From contig DFGT01000010.1 in the NCBI GenBank assembly GCA_002371265.1, positions 1 to 64,000 of the forward strand: 64,000 nucleotides of DNA, read 5' to 3'. Below the pieces are notes generated by a model, which was given only the letters and a program-made list of their open reading frames with translations, was not told where the DNA came from and ran no database searches. This DNA is from Bacteroidales bacterium UBA3743. GTDB taxonomy: Bacteria; Bacteroidota; Bacteroidia; Bacteroidales; Paludibacteraceae. Position numbers and translations under genes: made by a program. Below are positions 27,234 through 36,456 of the stretch, in pieces. Position 1 is the first letter of the stretch, and each line of letters begins with the position of its first letter.

Positions 27234-28579
27234 AGCGAACTTGTTATATACTTTAGTTTATAATAATTATACATTAGATTTATCTGAGCGTTGACCAGCA
27301 TCATGTCTGCTGACAGTTTCATATTGCTGGCATCCAACATGTCTGTGAGGAGGGCAAGACCATTATTATAACGATTTTGCGTTACTTCATAATGCTGAGT
27401 CGCAAGTTCTACCTGTTTTCGCTGTGTCTCTACCTCAACAAATGAAGTTTGGAAATTAACGAAATCAGCCTGCACAGCATTCTTAATTTTCTCACTTGCA
27501 AGCGCCACATGCTCTTCACTCTGCCGAGAATTAAGGATGGCTTTCTTGACATCATGGTTCTTATGCCATAAATTCGAGAGATTATACTTGATGCCTATTC
27601 CCACAAACCACGCATTGACATTAGCGTCAACCGGGATAAAATCATTTACATACGGTCCTCCCAAATGATCCTCAGCCACAATAGCTATTGTCGGCAACAA
27701 AGAGGCTTGCACAGCTTTCTTTTCCGACTCTCTAATTTCCGAAACCAATTGTGCCTGTTGCAACATGATATTCTGCTTCGACGCAGCGTCTTGCCAATGT
27801 TCTTGTTGTTGGGATTCGACGGGAGAGATCATCTGCTTCGGCACAATCTCCGTATTCTCATCCAGATGCAGCGTCGTCACAAGCTGATGGTTCATGATAC
27901 TGATAGCGTCACGCAACTGAGTCTCATTCAATTGTAGACTCTGTAATTGCAACTCATAACGAGTGATATCATTCTTCAAAACCGTGCCCTGCGCATGGCT
28001 CGCCCGCATTGTTGCCAACACACGTTCCGTAAGTTCCAAATTCTTCTTTACAACTTCAAGCTGATTTTTCAACTTACATAATTCCAAATAATGACCCGTC
28101 AACAAGAAACGAACCTCCTGACGATTCTTTTCCACATCTAAAACAGCCTTTTTTTCTTCCAACTCGGCCAAACGCACTCCAGTCTTGATTGCTCCACCCG
28201 CATAAACCACCTGCGACACTCGCGCGACAAAATCGTTTCCCCAATGAGGTGTGGACTGAGATCCATTCTGCACTTTCCCCTCACCTATGGCATAATGGAC
28301 AGCGGTTTGTCCGTCAGAGCTAAACCCACGGCTCAGCAAACTTGCCGTGCCGATATAGCTACCACTGACACTAAAATCAACGTCAGGCAAATAATTGCAT
28401 TTTGCCGACTTGACGGCCTCTGTTGAAGCCTCAGCACCTATCATGCTGATTCGGATTTGATGACTGTTCTGGTCGGCTATGTTGAATATATCATCCAACC
28501 CGACATCAAGCCTCTGCTGAGCATTCAACTGCGTCAACACACAGAGGAACACCAGCGTTGATAATCTCTTTTTCTTCAT
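27230..28579 (-). CDS. TolC-family outer-membrane efflux protein
   Basis: A 449-residue outer-membrane channel subunit. A signal peptide (LVFLCVLTQLNAQ) precedes two repeated OEP modules of long helices. Typical strings are LDDIFNIADQNSHQIRISMIGAEASTEAVK, GAIKTGVRLAEL-type, and YNNGLALLTDMLDASNMKLSADM near the end. It should form the exit duct for the HlyD/MFS pair. It heads the operon, with its stop overlapping the HlyD start. A -7 box (TAATTTTG) lies 32 nt upstream. Confidence 0.88.
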   Translation of the reverse strand: MKKKRLSTLVFLCVLTQLNAQQRLDVGLDDIFNIADQNSHQIRISMIGAEASTEAVKSAKCNYLPDVDFSVSGSYIGTASLLSRGFSSDGQTAVHYAIGEGKVQNGSQSTPHWGNDFVARVSQVVYAGGAIKTGVRLAELEEKKAVLDVEKNRQEVRFLLTGHYLELCKLKNQLEVVKKNLELTERVLATMRASHAQGTVLKNDITRYELQLQSLQLNETQLRDAISIMNHQLVTTLHLDENTEIVPKQMISPVESQQQEHWQDAASKQNIMLQQAQLVSEIRESEKKAVQASLLPTIAIVAEDHLGGPYVNDFIPVDANVNAWFVGIGIKYNLSNLWHKNHDVKKAILNSRQSEEHVALASEKIKNAVQADFVNFQTSFVEVETQRKQVELATQHYEVTQNRYNNGLALLTDMLDASNMKLSADMMLVNAQINLMYNYYKLKYITSSL

Positions 28580-28610
28580 GAAATTTGGATCGTTTTTGAA
28601 ATTCGAGGTG

Positions 28611-28618
28611 CAAAATTA
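28611..28618 (-). promoter_or_regulatory. -7 box (TAATTTTG) for the tolC operon
   Basis: It matches TAnnTTTG on the minus strand. It is in the 204-nt gap shared with the divergent AraC regulator, so a regulator site between the two promoters is expected. Confidence 0.5.
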
Positions 28619-28771
28619 TGTTTTTAATAAGAAAAGAGAATGTGGCATTTTCGTCTGATAATGTTTGTTTTTTCGCTATTTCAACAAAAGAAAAAAGCCA
28701 CAAAACATCATATAGGCAATATAAAACATAAATAACGAACTTTCAGACATCCGTTTTCAAACAAAAGACAA

Positions 28772-28779
28772 TAAATTTG
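28772..28779 (+). promoter_or_regulatory. -7 box (TAAATTTG) at the AraC gene start
   Basis: Only 4 nt separate the box from the ATG at 28784. If used, transcription would begin at or about the start codon, giving a leaderless mRNA. Confidence 0.5.
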
Positions 28780-28783
28780 TGTT

Positions 28784-29665
28784 ATGATTTATTCTATTAC
28801 ACAATCTCAACTACAGGAGACTTCCGGAATGTGTTGTCTGGAAAACGACTTTGTTCTCTGTGACCATCTGTCAAATGTGCCACATATAAACGCCGCTTTC
28901 CAGTCGGAAATGCTCATCATGTTTTTTTGTTTGAATGGTCATCTTCAAATGACCGTGGACGACAAAATCCAACATTTAGGAAACGGCGACGCAATTCTTT
29001 GCAAACCGTTACAAACCATTCATCAAGTGTTGTCAAGCAGCGACTGTCAGGCTTTCGTGCTTTTCTATACCCCACGCATCGCCGACCACCTGCTTCCTAC
29101 CAGACTTAATCTTTCTCAAGTGCTGGAAGGCGACTTTACCCCAATTGTGCATTTCGGAGACCAAACACCATCCGGACACATTAGTATATTGCTCGACTTG
29201 CTACGTCGACATGCCACAAACCCGCTGCTGCCATTCCGTAGCAACTCTTTATTCCATCTGTTCAGCACTCTTTTTTTTGAAGTCTTGAACAATAGCTGCT
29301 CCCATGCCACAACAAAAGAATCTGAAAATTCTTGTCAGACGAGCAACCGTGCAAGCTCATTATTCAATCAGTTCATAAAAAAGCTGAATGAAGACGGAGG
29401 AAGACACCGCACTGTGTCGTACTATGCAGATCTCCTTTGCGTCTCTCCTAAACATCTATCGAAAATAATCAAGGAGAAGACCTCCAATCGAGCGCTTGAC
29501 GTAATAAACACTTTCGCCATCCAACAAATAAAAATCGACCTGATGCTGACTGACCTCCCTATCATTGCAATAGCAGACAAATACAACTTCGCAAACCACT
29601 CCTTTTTCTGCCAGTACGTCAAGCAACATCTTGGCATGTCTCCCCAAAAATACAGATCCAAATAA
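28784..29665 (+). CDS. AraC-family transcriptional regulator
   Basis: A 293-residue regulator with an N-terminal cupin-like sensing domain (LIMFFCLNGHLQMTVDDKIQHLGNGDAIL) and a C-terminal double helix-turn-helix. The latter comprises TVSYYADLLCVSPKHLSKIIKEKT and IIAIADKYNFANHSFFCQYVKQHLGMSPQKYR. It is divergent from the tolC-hlyD-MFS operon and likely controls it, as in related Bacteroidota efflux loci. The inducer is unknown. An internal Met16 is an alternative start if the -7 box next to Met1 is used. Confidence 0.87.
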   Translation: MIYSITQSQLQETSGMCCLENDFVLCDHLSNVPHINAAFQSEMLIMFFCLNGHLQMTVDDKIQHLGNGDAILCKPLQTIHQVLSSSDCQAFVLFYTPRIADHLLPTRLNLSQVLEGDFTPIVHFGDQTPSGHISILLDLLRRHATNPLLPFRSNSLFHLFSTLFFEVLNNSCSHATTKESENSCQTSNRASSLFNQFIKKLNEDGGRHRTVSYYADLLCVSPKHLSKIIKEKTSNRALDVINTFAIQQIKIDLMLTDLPIIAIADKYNFANHSFFCQYVKQHLGMSPQKYRSK

Positions 29666-29757
29666 ATCGACGACAGACCTGCAACTTAACTGAAAACGTT
29701 TATGTTTTTTTAACTAAACATTTAAACTAATGATGAAAATCACAGGTGAAAAATGAC

Positions 29758-29765
29758 TATTTTTG
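29758..29765 (+). promoter_or_regulatory. -7 box (TATTTTTG) for the three-gene envelope operon
   Basis: It matches TAnnTTTG, 26 nt before the ATG at 29792. Confidence 0.5.
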
Positions 29766-29791
29766 CAAAGACAAACGGAAAATAATTAAAA

Positions 29792-30781
29792 ATGATACGC
29801 AAAGTTTACACGTTTATTTTTGCCTTCATCTTAAATGTAATTAACCTATTCGCTCAAGAATACTCGACAGGTGACATCATCGAGAAAGATGGAATCTCAT
29901 ATAAGGTTCTTGTCACATACCTTGTGACAAACCCCAAAGAATCTCCCGACACCATAACAGGCCCCGACAAATTCTATCAGGCAGGGGAAATAATGGTGAT
30001 TAAAGTCGACGAGGGGCTGAGAGACGTTGTCATTCCTTCCGCAGTCGGCAGATTCATGGTCGTTGGCCTTACCGACAGTCTGTTCTTCAGACATGAACAT
30101 GACAGAATTTGGCTTCCTAAACTCAGATTTGCAGGAAACGGATGCTTCGCCAAACTGAAGATGGGAAGCGGTGCTTTGGTGATACATGACATTGAAAATC
30201 TTGGCGAGAGTGTGTTCGACGAACTTGACGCAGATTTGATCCTAGATATAACAAAGCAACCTTCATGGGGAAATTCATTTCGAAAAATGAATGAAGATTC
30301 TACATTTAGTACAAGCAAGCCCAAAGGATTGATAAAAATCAACACTAAAATGCTTCGATACATCAGAAAAAATCCTATATACAACGATAGTTATAGCGCA
30401 ACCACACGTAACTATACAAACTGGTTAAACAAGGCATTCAACTACGACGCAACATTCCCTAACAACTACGTCGAAGACAAAAATTCTTTTTTTAGCAGAA
30501 GAACATACACAACCACACCTAAAAAAAATAAAAGAGGTCTGACAATAACCGCAGGAGCCATAAATGTAAAAAAACTTGGATATCCTTGGGGCAGACTTAC
30601 AAATGATTACTACCGTCTTCCAAGATATACAGCCACAACGAAAAAGAAAAGGAAAAGCCAGTTCTACCAAGATTTTACACCCGTGGCAGATGCCACTCTA
30701 AAAGAGGGCTGGTACGTAAAGTTTGCAGGCGAGGAAGGTGAAGTAAAATATATGTTGAATGGCAAAAGAATAAAAGAATGA
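29792..30781 (+). CDS. Secreted protein of unknown function, envelope operon gene 1
   Basis: Exported protein of 329 residues with a signal peptide (FIFAFILNVINLFAQ). After it comes EKDGISYKVLVTYLVT, which echoes FEKDGLIYVIASEYT in the next gene. Then come VVIPSAVGRFMVVGL and repeats that suggest a degenerate BspA-like leucine-rich repeat fold (DVVIPS, RIWLPKL, ALVIHDI). The C-terminal third is very basic (KKNKRGL, TTKKKRKSQ) and ends KYMLNGKRIKE. No enzyme motif is seen. The stop overlaps the next ATG by 4 nt. Confidence 0.7.
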   Translation: MIRKVYTFIFAFILNVINLFAQEYSTGDIIEKDGISYKVLVTYLVTNPKESPDTITGPDKFYQAGEIMVIKVDEGLRDVVIPSAVGRFMVVGLTDSLFFRHEHDRIWLPKLRFAGNGCFAKLKMGSGALVIHDIENLGESVFDELDADLILDITKQPSWGNSFRKMNEDSTFSTSKPKGLIKINTKMLRYIRKNPIYNDSYSATTRNYTNWLNKAFNYDATFPNNYVEDKNSFFSRRTYTTTPKKNKRGLTITAGAINVKKLGYPWGRLTNDYYRLPRYTATTKKKRKSQFYQDFTPVADATLKEGWYVKFAGEEGEVKYMLNGKRIKE

Positions 30782-31896
30782 AAAAATTTATAACACTATT
30801 ACTAACAATCACATCCTGCATTTTTTCCTTTGCTGACCAAAGAGGCGTGTCGTTCGAAAAAGACGGGTTGATATACGTCATAGCTTCTGAATACACTATA
30901 AAGAAAGACAGTATTGGAAGAAAATCCGGCGAGCCACGATATTCTTTCAAAAACAGAGGTGAAGTATACGTGAGCGGAGTGACAGTTTCGGATGAAGTTG
31001 TGAGGATTCCTACATCTGTGTCATTTCCTACGTCATTTTGCAGAAAAACAGAAGATACCGCAAGATACTCAGTTTTGGGAATTGGAGAGAAGGCTTTCGA
31101 AGGAGCAAGATTGAAAGACCTCATCATTCCATACGGTTTGAAATTCATTGGTGACGAGGCTTTTAGCAATATGGAAATCACAAGTGGAGTGTTCGCACTT
31201 CCACCTGCAAGAAGAATGGGGAAAAATCTGTTCATCGGAATGAAGACAAAAGTATTCCTAACTGAATTGGAAGATTATATAGGAAACAGACCAATTCAAA
31301 TTTACTATGACAAGACATTTGAGGACACAGAGAATTTGCCAGAAATCTACATTCCACATTCAAGCATAAGCACACAGTTAGAAACTGTAGACAAACGAAT
31401 CTTTTATACAATAGGTGAAAATATCATCTCAGACTGGATGTCTATAAAAGAAAAAGTTGACAAAAATAAAAGACCATGGTCTATTGCATCGTCGTCTGAA
31501 CCATGTTATTTTTGGACTTTAAACAACAACTCCTCTGCTCCAAAAATCACAATCAGAGCACGCAAAAGATTCGAGAAAATAAACAAAGATATCGATAGAC
31601 TCCCTCCGTACGAATTTGTCTGTTGGAACACCTACACACAAAAAAAAGATGTCTATCAAGAATTTGTGTTGAACAATTCCATCTATAGGGGAAGAAAAGG
31701 CAATGAATATTTCTACTTCACCTCAGATGGAAAGCCAATAACAAACAAAGAAAGTCTGCTCGACGACAATGGGCAAGATCCATTCGGACTTCAAGTGATC
31801 TCTGCAGAAGAATTGAAGGCAAGAAGGGAAGCAAAAGAAAGAGAGAAGAATCTCAACAAAAAACTAAACGATTTGAAATCAACATTCGGATTCTAA
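30778..31896 (+). CDS. Secreted BspA-like leucine-rich repeat protein, envelope operon gene 2
   Basis: A 372-residue exported protein, apparently a distant paralogue of the preceding gene. A signal peptide (LLLTITSCIFSFA) is followed by VSFEKDGLIYVIASEY. Then come LRR_5-type units: YSVLGIGEKAFEGARLKDLIIPYGLKFIGDEAFSNM. These repeats occur in surface proteins with adhesive roles. The C-terminal half is unlike anything I recognise and ends with a charged helix (EELKARREAKEREKNLNKKL). It overlaps gene 1 by 4 nt and precedes gene 3 by 23 nt. Confidence 0.72.
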   Translation: MKKFITLLLTITSCIFSFADQRGVSFEKDGLIYVIASEYTIKKDSIGRKSGEPRYSFKNRGEVYVSGVTVSDEVVRIPTSVSFPTSFCRKTEDTARYSVLGIGEKAFEGARLKDLIIPYGLKFIGDEAFSNMEITSGVFALPPARRMGKNLFIGMKTKVFLTELEDYIGNRPIQIYYDKTFEDTENLPEIYIPHSSISTQLETVDKRIFYTIGENIISDWMSIKEKVDKNKRPWSIASSSEPCYFWTLNNNSSAPKITIRARKRFEKINKDIDRLPPYEFVCWNTYTQKKDVYQEFVLNNSIYRGRKGNEYFYFTSDGKPITNKESLLDDNGQDPFGLQVISAEELKARREAKEREKNLNKKLNDLKSTFGF

Positions 31897-31919
31897 CAAA
31901 CAACAACTTAAATAAAATT

Positions 31920-34694
31920 ATGATGAACATTAAGAATTGGATATTTGGAACGATTGCGATATGCTCAGCAATCTTTACAAGTTGCAATAACCCCAAAGAC
32001 AATTTGAGCAACTGCGAAAACTACGTCTTCACAGACTCTATTTCCAACAGCCATATATATGGATTTGTCAGTGACCCTGACGGCAATGCTTTGGCAAACG
32101 TGTTGGTGACAAGCGGTAAAGACACCGTCGTCACAAGCGAAAATGGAACATACTCTTTTGAAAAATGCCGCGCTGTAAACGGAAGATGCGTAGTCAAATT
32201 CGAAGATAACGATTATTTCTCTGTGATCCGTACTGCGGATATTGAGGAAGGAGAAGCGAGAGTAGACGCGATATTGATGCCACAAGACATTAAAGAGGGT
32301 GTGACAGACATCACTACTTTTCCAAATGGCGAAGGCACAACTATCAAAGTTGGCAAAATGACAATTTCTATTCCTGCAAACGCATTGGTATATGAGAGCG
32401 ACGGAAGTGCATTCAACGGCACCGTATTCGCCAGCACATATTATTTGAATCCAAACTCAGAAAACTTCACTAAGGAGATGCCTGGAGGAGACATGAGCGG
32501 AGTGACCGCTGACGGCAAGAGTGTGATTCTTCTGTCATACGGCATGGTGGAGGTAACTCTTAAAGACTCTGTAAACCAGAAACTACAGTTGAAAGAAGGC
32601 ACTGAGAGCTCTTTGTCATTCCCGTCGCCAGAAGGATTGGCAGACCACGACCAAATTCCGCTATGGTATTTCGACGAGGAGAAAGGCACATGGATCGAGG
32701 AAGGCATAGCCATAAAGAACGGGGATTCATATTCTGGAAAAGTAAAACATTTCTCATGGCACAATCTTGATTATCCATGGTCGAGAGCAACTATTTGCGG
32801 ACGAGTGACAAATAAGAATGGCACTCCATTGCCAAACGTGTTGGTCACAATATCACAGACTTCCGCACGTACAGACAAAAATGGCAATTATTGCGCGTAT
32901 GTTCCACAAAACACTCCTGTCTTTGTGACTGTAAAACCATCAGACTATGCAAATTGTCCAAACTTGCCTATATATAATGTGGATGGATTAGAGGCAGAAA
33001 CAACTTTCAATCAAGATATTGTCCTGCCCAACATGCCGTTCCTTCATGGAGTAGTCACAGACACAAAAGGCAATACTCTTTGTGGCATAGAAATATGCGC
33101 TGACAAAACATCCACTGTGACCAACAGATCAGGAGAATACACCATCTACTACAGTGGCAACGAGCCATTCACGCTATCTGTTGATGATAAAACAATCGTG
33201 ATAAATGAAGACTATAAAGTATACAAATTTCAAGACCCATCAGAGATAGATGAGAATAAAAGCTATGATTTCGCTATAACACGACCAATTACTGTTTGGG
33301 GATATGTAGTTTATTCTAATTACAGAAATATAAATAAGAACGCCATTGTCACTGCCATTATAGACGGCAAAGAATACAAAATAAATTCGTCAGCAACAGG
33401 CTATTATTCTTTCAATGTCAAGTCGGATGTGGATGAAATCACAACATACGTCAAGGCGAGCGACGGATGCGGAATGGAATCCAACAGAGAGTCGAAAAAA
33501 ATAAATGGCATTTACAGAGACCAATACTTAGGTTGTCTGATAATTCCAGTCGGAATCTCAGTAAGCGGTTACATCAGCAACACATGTGGACCATCAAAGG
33601 CTAACATCACAATCGTATCTGGAAGAGGAAAAGACAAAACCACTTTTTCTCAATCCACAAGACACGGATATTTTGACATTTATCTTCCTCTAAATATAAT
33701 CGACTCTAAAGTTAAAGTCAAGATCAACTGTCAGGGAAAGAAAATAACTAAAAAAATTGAGTTAGATAAAAAAGAGATAGATCTAGGCAAAATTGAATTC
33801 TGCACCGGAGAAAAACCAGAGCCAGACTGCATCTATGCCATCATTGGAGACAAGACCGTAAAATTTGACACTAAAAAAGACAGATATACGGAAATGTTCC
33901 AAAAAAACAATAAGACTTTAGGCAACAAATATCAGGCATGGTACAAAAGTCCAGACTACAACGGAACATTAGTGCTTGAAATCATATCATATCCAGAGTC
34001 ACGTGAAAAGAGAGACAGGCTTTCTGTGTATTTGGTTTCTGATAATATATCAGCATCTAAGACAGGTATTTACACGGATAAGAACAAAAAGAACATGTAT
34101 ACGTTCAAAACAGACTTTGAACTATACGACGACAGAATCAACGATGATGACGACAATGAGGTATATCTGTATGGCTCCGCAGATATAGAGAACAAGAGTA
34201 TTGATTCAGCATACATCGACAAGCAATTAAGTTTCAATGCTTTGAGTATTCTTGTTGGAAAATCAAATTCCACAAAATTCCAGACACTGACACTTTCGAA
34301 AGATGCCACCAAGGTAATCGAGAACTCTTTGAAGAAGAAAGGGTTCAAAGAAAAGACGACATTTATGGATGACGAGCAAAGAATCGCGTCTATATACCTT
34401 CAAGACAACGCAGAGGCTATAATCCACAGAAACAAGGATAATACATCTGATGTGACAATCCTGACACGTGAAGGAATCGGCAAAGAGCCACTTTACAACT
34501 GTTGGAAGGTGGATTTCAAGAACTCGTCACTCAAGGGCAAAGGCAAGTCGGTGGACTACATGTGGAAGAATGAGGCAGACATCGCCCAACTTGTGATGTT
34601 TGGGCCAATAATGGGAGTCAAGTTCACAAAAACAGACATAACGGAACAGAAATGCGGTTGCACCACAGGAAATGGTCCGACAGTAGCAAACTAA
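31920..34694 (+). CDS. Large lipoprotein with carboxypeptidase-regulatory-like domains, envelope operon gene 3
   Basis: A 924-residue lipoprotein; the lipobox is AIFTSCNN (Cys22). It contains several CarboxypepD_reg-like beta-sandwich domains with G-x-V-x-D-x-x-G-N-x-L-x-x-V. They are at residues ~43-120 (IYGFVSDPDGNALANVLV), ~290-360 (ICGRVTNKNGTPLPNVLVTI) and ~375-450 (LHGVVTDTKGNTLCGIEI), with weaker ones after. Between them is a ZU5-like segment (KMTISIPANALVYESDGSAFNGTV, IPLWYFDEEKGTWIEEG). The C-terminal 300 residues are unknown and end in a Cys-rich tail (EQKCGCTTGNG). It probably displays on the outer membrane. Its ligand is unknown. Confidence 0.75.
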   Translation: MMNIKNWIFGTIAICSAIFTSCNNPKDNLSNCENYVFTDSISNSHIYGFVSDPDGNALANVLVTSGKDTVVTSENGTYSFEKCRAVNGRCVVKFEDNDYFSVIRTADIEEGEARVDAILMPQDIKEGVTDITTFPNGEGTTIKVGKMTISIPANALVYESDGSAFNGTVFASTYYLNPNSENFTKEMPGGDMSGVTADGKSVILLSYGMVEVTLKDSVNQKLQLKEGTESSLSFPSPEGLADHDQIPLWYFDEEKGTWIEEGIAIKNGDSYSGKVKHFSWHNLDYPWSRATICGRVTNKNGTPLPNVLVTISQTSARTDKNGNYCAYVPQNTPVFVTVKPSDYANCPNLPIYNVDGLEAETTFNQDIVLPNMPFLHGVVTDTKGNTLCGIEICADKTSTVTNRSGEYTIYYSGNEPFTLSVDDKTIVINEDYKVYKFQDPSEIDENKSYDFAITRPITVWGYVVYSNYRNINKNAIVTAIIDGKEYKINSSATGYYSFNVKSDVDEITTYVKASDGCGMESNRESKKINGIYRDQYLGCLIIPVGISVSGYISNTCGPSKANITIVSGRGKDKTTFSQSTRHGYFDIYLPLNIIDSKVKVKINCQGKKITKKIELDKKEIDLGKIEFCTGEKPEPDCIYAIIGDKTVKFDTKKDRYTEMFQKNNKTLGNKYQAWYKSPDYNGTLVLEIISYPESREKRDRLSVYLVSDNISASKTGIYTDKNKKNMYTFKTDFELYDDRINDDDDNEVYLYGSADIENKSIDSAYIDKQLSFNALSILVGKSNSTKFQTLTLSKDATKVIENSLKKKGFKEKTTFMDDEQRIASIYLQDNAEAIIHRNKDNTSDVTILTREGIGKEPLYNCWKVDFKNSSLKGKGKSVDYMWKNEADIAQLVMFGPIMGVKFTKTDITEQKCGCTTGNGPTVAN

Positions 34695-34715
34695 ATTCTG
34701 TATTTTCACTAAATA

Positions 34716-34745
34716 AAAAAGGAGGCTTCGGTCTCCTTTTATATT
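34716..34745 (+). terminator. Terminator with C(UUCG)G tetraloop
   Basis: Stem AAAAGGAGGC/GTCTCCTTTT closed by a TTCG loop, followed by T-rich DNA. It ends the three-gene envelope operon. Confidence 0.85.
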
Positions 34746-34781
34746 ATATTTGAAATCTGAAAAAGCAGTTTAGATTTAATT

Positions 34782-35140
34782 AATTACACCGTTATGTGTT
34801 TTATATCGATAGATAAAACGAGGATTGTTAAGGACGGAACGTCCTAACCCTTCCCACGTGCGAGCCGAAGGCGAGCACACAGAATTCAATAAAACCACAG
34901 AGGCACAAAGTTTACAGAGAAAGGCTACGCCTTTTTATGAGAAAAAGATGAGAAATTTCAATCTAAAAGAGGAAAATAATTCAATAATTACAATTCATCT
35001 AACTCACGTTAAAATATAAAGCAGTCATAATTACACCGTTAGGTGTTTTATATCGGTAGATATATGATGACAGGATGGATATTCCCCGTTAGGGGATATA
35101 TCTAGGATTATTACAATTCATCGAATTTACGTTAAAATTA
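34782..35140. repeat. Intergenic repeat element, duplicated and decayed
   Basis: No gene is credible here. An ATTACACCGTTA(T/G)GTGTTTTATATCG(A/G)TAGAT-type unit occurs at about 34782-34814 and again at 35029-35061. A second unit (TTACAATTCATC ... ACGTTAAAAT) occurs at about 34988 and 35110. Between the copies are GCGAGCC/GCGAGCA and CCACAGAGGCACAAAG strings. The latter is a motif I recall as dispersed in many bacterial genomes. There are also short palindromes (AGGACGGAACGTCCT; ATATTCCCCGTTAGGGGATAT less its last base). A 64-codon frame across it is treated as spurious. Confidence 0.6.
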
Positions 35141-35149
35141 AGTTTTCAT

Positions 35150-35157
35150 TATATTTG
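35150..35157 (+). promoter_or_regulatory. -7 box (TATATTTG) for the J-domain gene
   Basis: It matches TAnnTTTG, 28 nt before the ATG at 35186. Confidence 0.5.
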
Positions 35158-35185
35158 CAAACAAAATTTATCAGAACAAATTCAT

Positions 35186-36187
35186 ATGGATATAGACAAA
35201 ATAGTAAAGCAATATAAATTGATGCTAATATTGCGTCCCATTCTCAAATTTTTGGAAATTTGCGTACTTTGGATCATTCTGCCAATTATAATTGCAATGT
35301 TTTTTTCAGTTATATTAAAAAGCAATGTGCCATTAAAACTTTTGACTGTTTATGGTTCATATCTTTACATATCTTTTATTCTTTTTTTGACGGATGGCAC
35401 CGGCTTCTTTGAAAAATACACACCAACCGCATTTTTGACAAAACGCTTCTTCATAAATTACAAAAATAAATGGGGAATGACTGAATTACAAATTAAAGAA
35501 TATATAAAGTCATGTAAAAAGAAAGAAGAAGAAGAATTAAAGAGAATCCAATATTTAAAAGATGAAAAGCGTCTTCTTTCATGGCCTGACCCAATACATA
35601 TATTTCCAATAATCCATCAAATATGCCAAATGAATCTTGATGCAAGAGAGGCACAGGAGCAATTTTTGAAGGAGGTTTATTCTGCTGACAAAACAAAAGA
35701 AGTATTCGAAACTGAATTCACTGATTCTCAATTCAATGAAGCAATTATATATTGGAAAAAGAAGGATTTCTCTGATAAGAAAATGTTTGTGAACTATCTC
35801 TATAAATTAACAATTTTGGCAGACGGAATCCACAAAGACGAATGGAATTTCATGATTTCCCTTATGTCTCAACTGAGATTCAGCGAAATTTATATTGAAT
35901 ATTTCGCATACCGTTATTACGCATTACGCACAGATTTTGAAGACTCAAAATCTAAACATAGCGATGAAGGATCGTCGACGACAGAGAAATCCAACACCAA
36001 TCTGGATTCCTACTATTCAATCTTAGGAGTAAGCAGCGATGCATCATACGAAGAGGTAAGAAAAGCATACCATAGTTTGGCATTGACGCACCATCCTGAT
36101 TTACCCAAGAATGCAGGGCGCATACAAGAATGTGAGGATCTGATGATTAAATTCAATGAAGCCTATAATAAGATAATTAAAAATTAA
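35186..36187 (+). CDS. Membrane-anchored J-domain protein
   Basis: A 333-residue protein. Two hydrophobic helices (about 15-40 and 50-72) anchor it. A charged helix follows (KKKEEEELKRIQYLKDEK). Then comes a TerB/DjlA-like helical middle region (ILADGIHKDEWNFMISLMSQL). The C-terminal J domain is at about 275-333: YYSILGVSSDASYEEVRKAYHSLALTHHPDLPKNAG, with the HPD triad that stimulates DnaK. It resembles DjlA in layout but has a longer middle part. It likely recruits DnaK to the inner-membrane face; the client is unknown. It stands alone, followed by a TAAGAATTAAGA-rich decayed stretch. Confidence 0.8.
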   Translation: MDIDKIVKQYKLMLILRPILKFLEICVLWIILPIIIAMFFSVILKSNVPLKLLTVYGSYLYISFILFLTDGTGFFEKYTPTAFLTKRFFINYKNKWGMTELQIKEYIKSCKKKEEEELKRIQYLKDEKRLLSWPDPIHIFPIIHQICQMNLDAREAQEQFLKEVYSADKTKEVFETEFTDSQFNEAIIYWKKKDFSDKKMFVNYLYKLTILADGIHKDEWNFMISLMSQLRFSEIYIEYFAYRYYALRTDFEDSKSKHSDEGSSTTEKSNTNLDSYYSILGVSSDASYEEVRKAYHSLALTHHPDLPKNAGRIQECEDLMIKFNEAYNKIIKN

Positions 36188-36287
36188 GAGTTAAGAATTA
36201 AGAATAAAAAATAGAAAAGACGCGAGGTATCGCATCATTTTTCAAGTCAATATCACCTGTAAAACTGAACACTTGTTGATAAAAACC

Positions 36288-36315
36288 ATTTTTCAACACA
36301 AAAATGTTGAAAAAT
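36288..36315. promoter_or_regulatory. Inverted repeat upstream of the SUMF1-like gene promoter
   Basis: Perfect 11-bp arms ATTTTTCAACA/TGTTGAAAAAT with a 6-nt loop, 12 nt upstream of the -33 box. It has no T tract oriented to end the preceding gene, so a regulator site is more likely than a terminator. Confidence 0.45.
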
Positions 36316-36326
36316 AGTGCTACTTT

Positions 36327-36357
36327 TTTGCTTTTTAACTTAAATATTATACTTTTG
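36327..36357 (+). promoter_or_regulatory. Consensus promoter of the SUMF1-like/WG-repeat pair
   Basis: TTTG at 36327-36330, a 19-nt spacer and TACTTTTG at 36350-36357. The predicted leader is about 90 nt. Confidence 0.75.
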
Positions 36358-36456
36358 CTATGTGTATCACTGTAGTATGCCTAAATAGTATAGTCCGAGG
36401 CACACGTGATTGGGTTTGTAAATAATTAAAATAAAAGACATATAATATAAAAGACA

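Noticed and set aside
34825..35019. A 64-codon ORF in the repeat region
   Set aside because: It crosses the dispersed CCACAGAGGCACAAAG string, has no start context or homologue I recognise, and lies in a decayed repeat.
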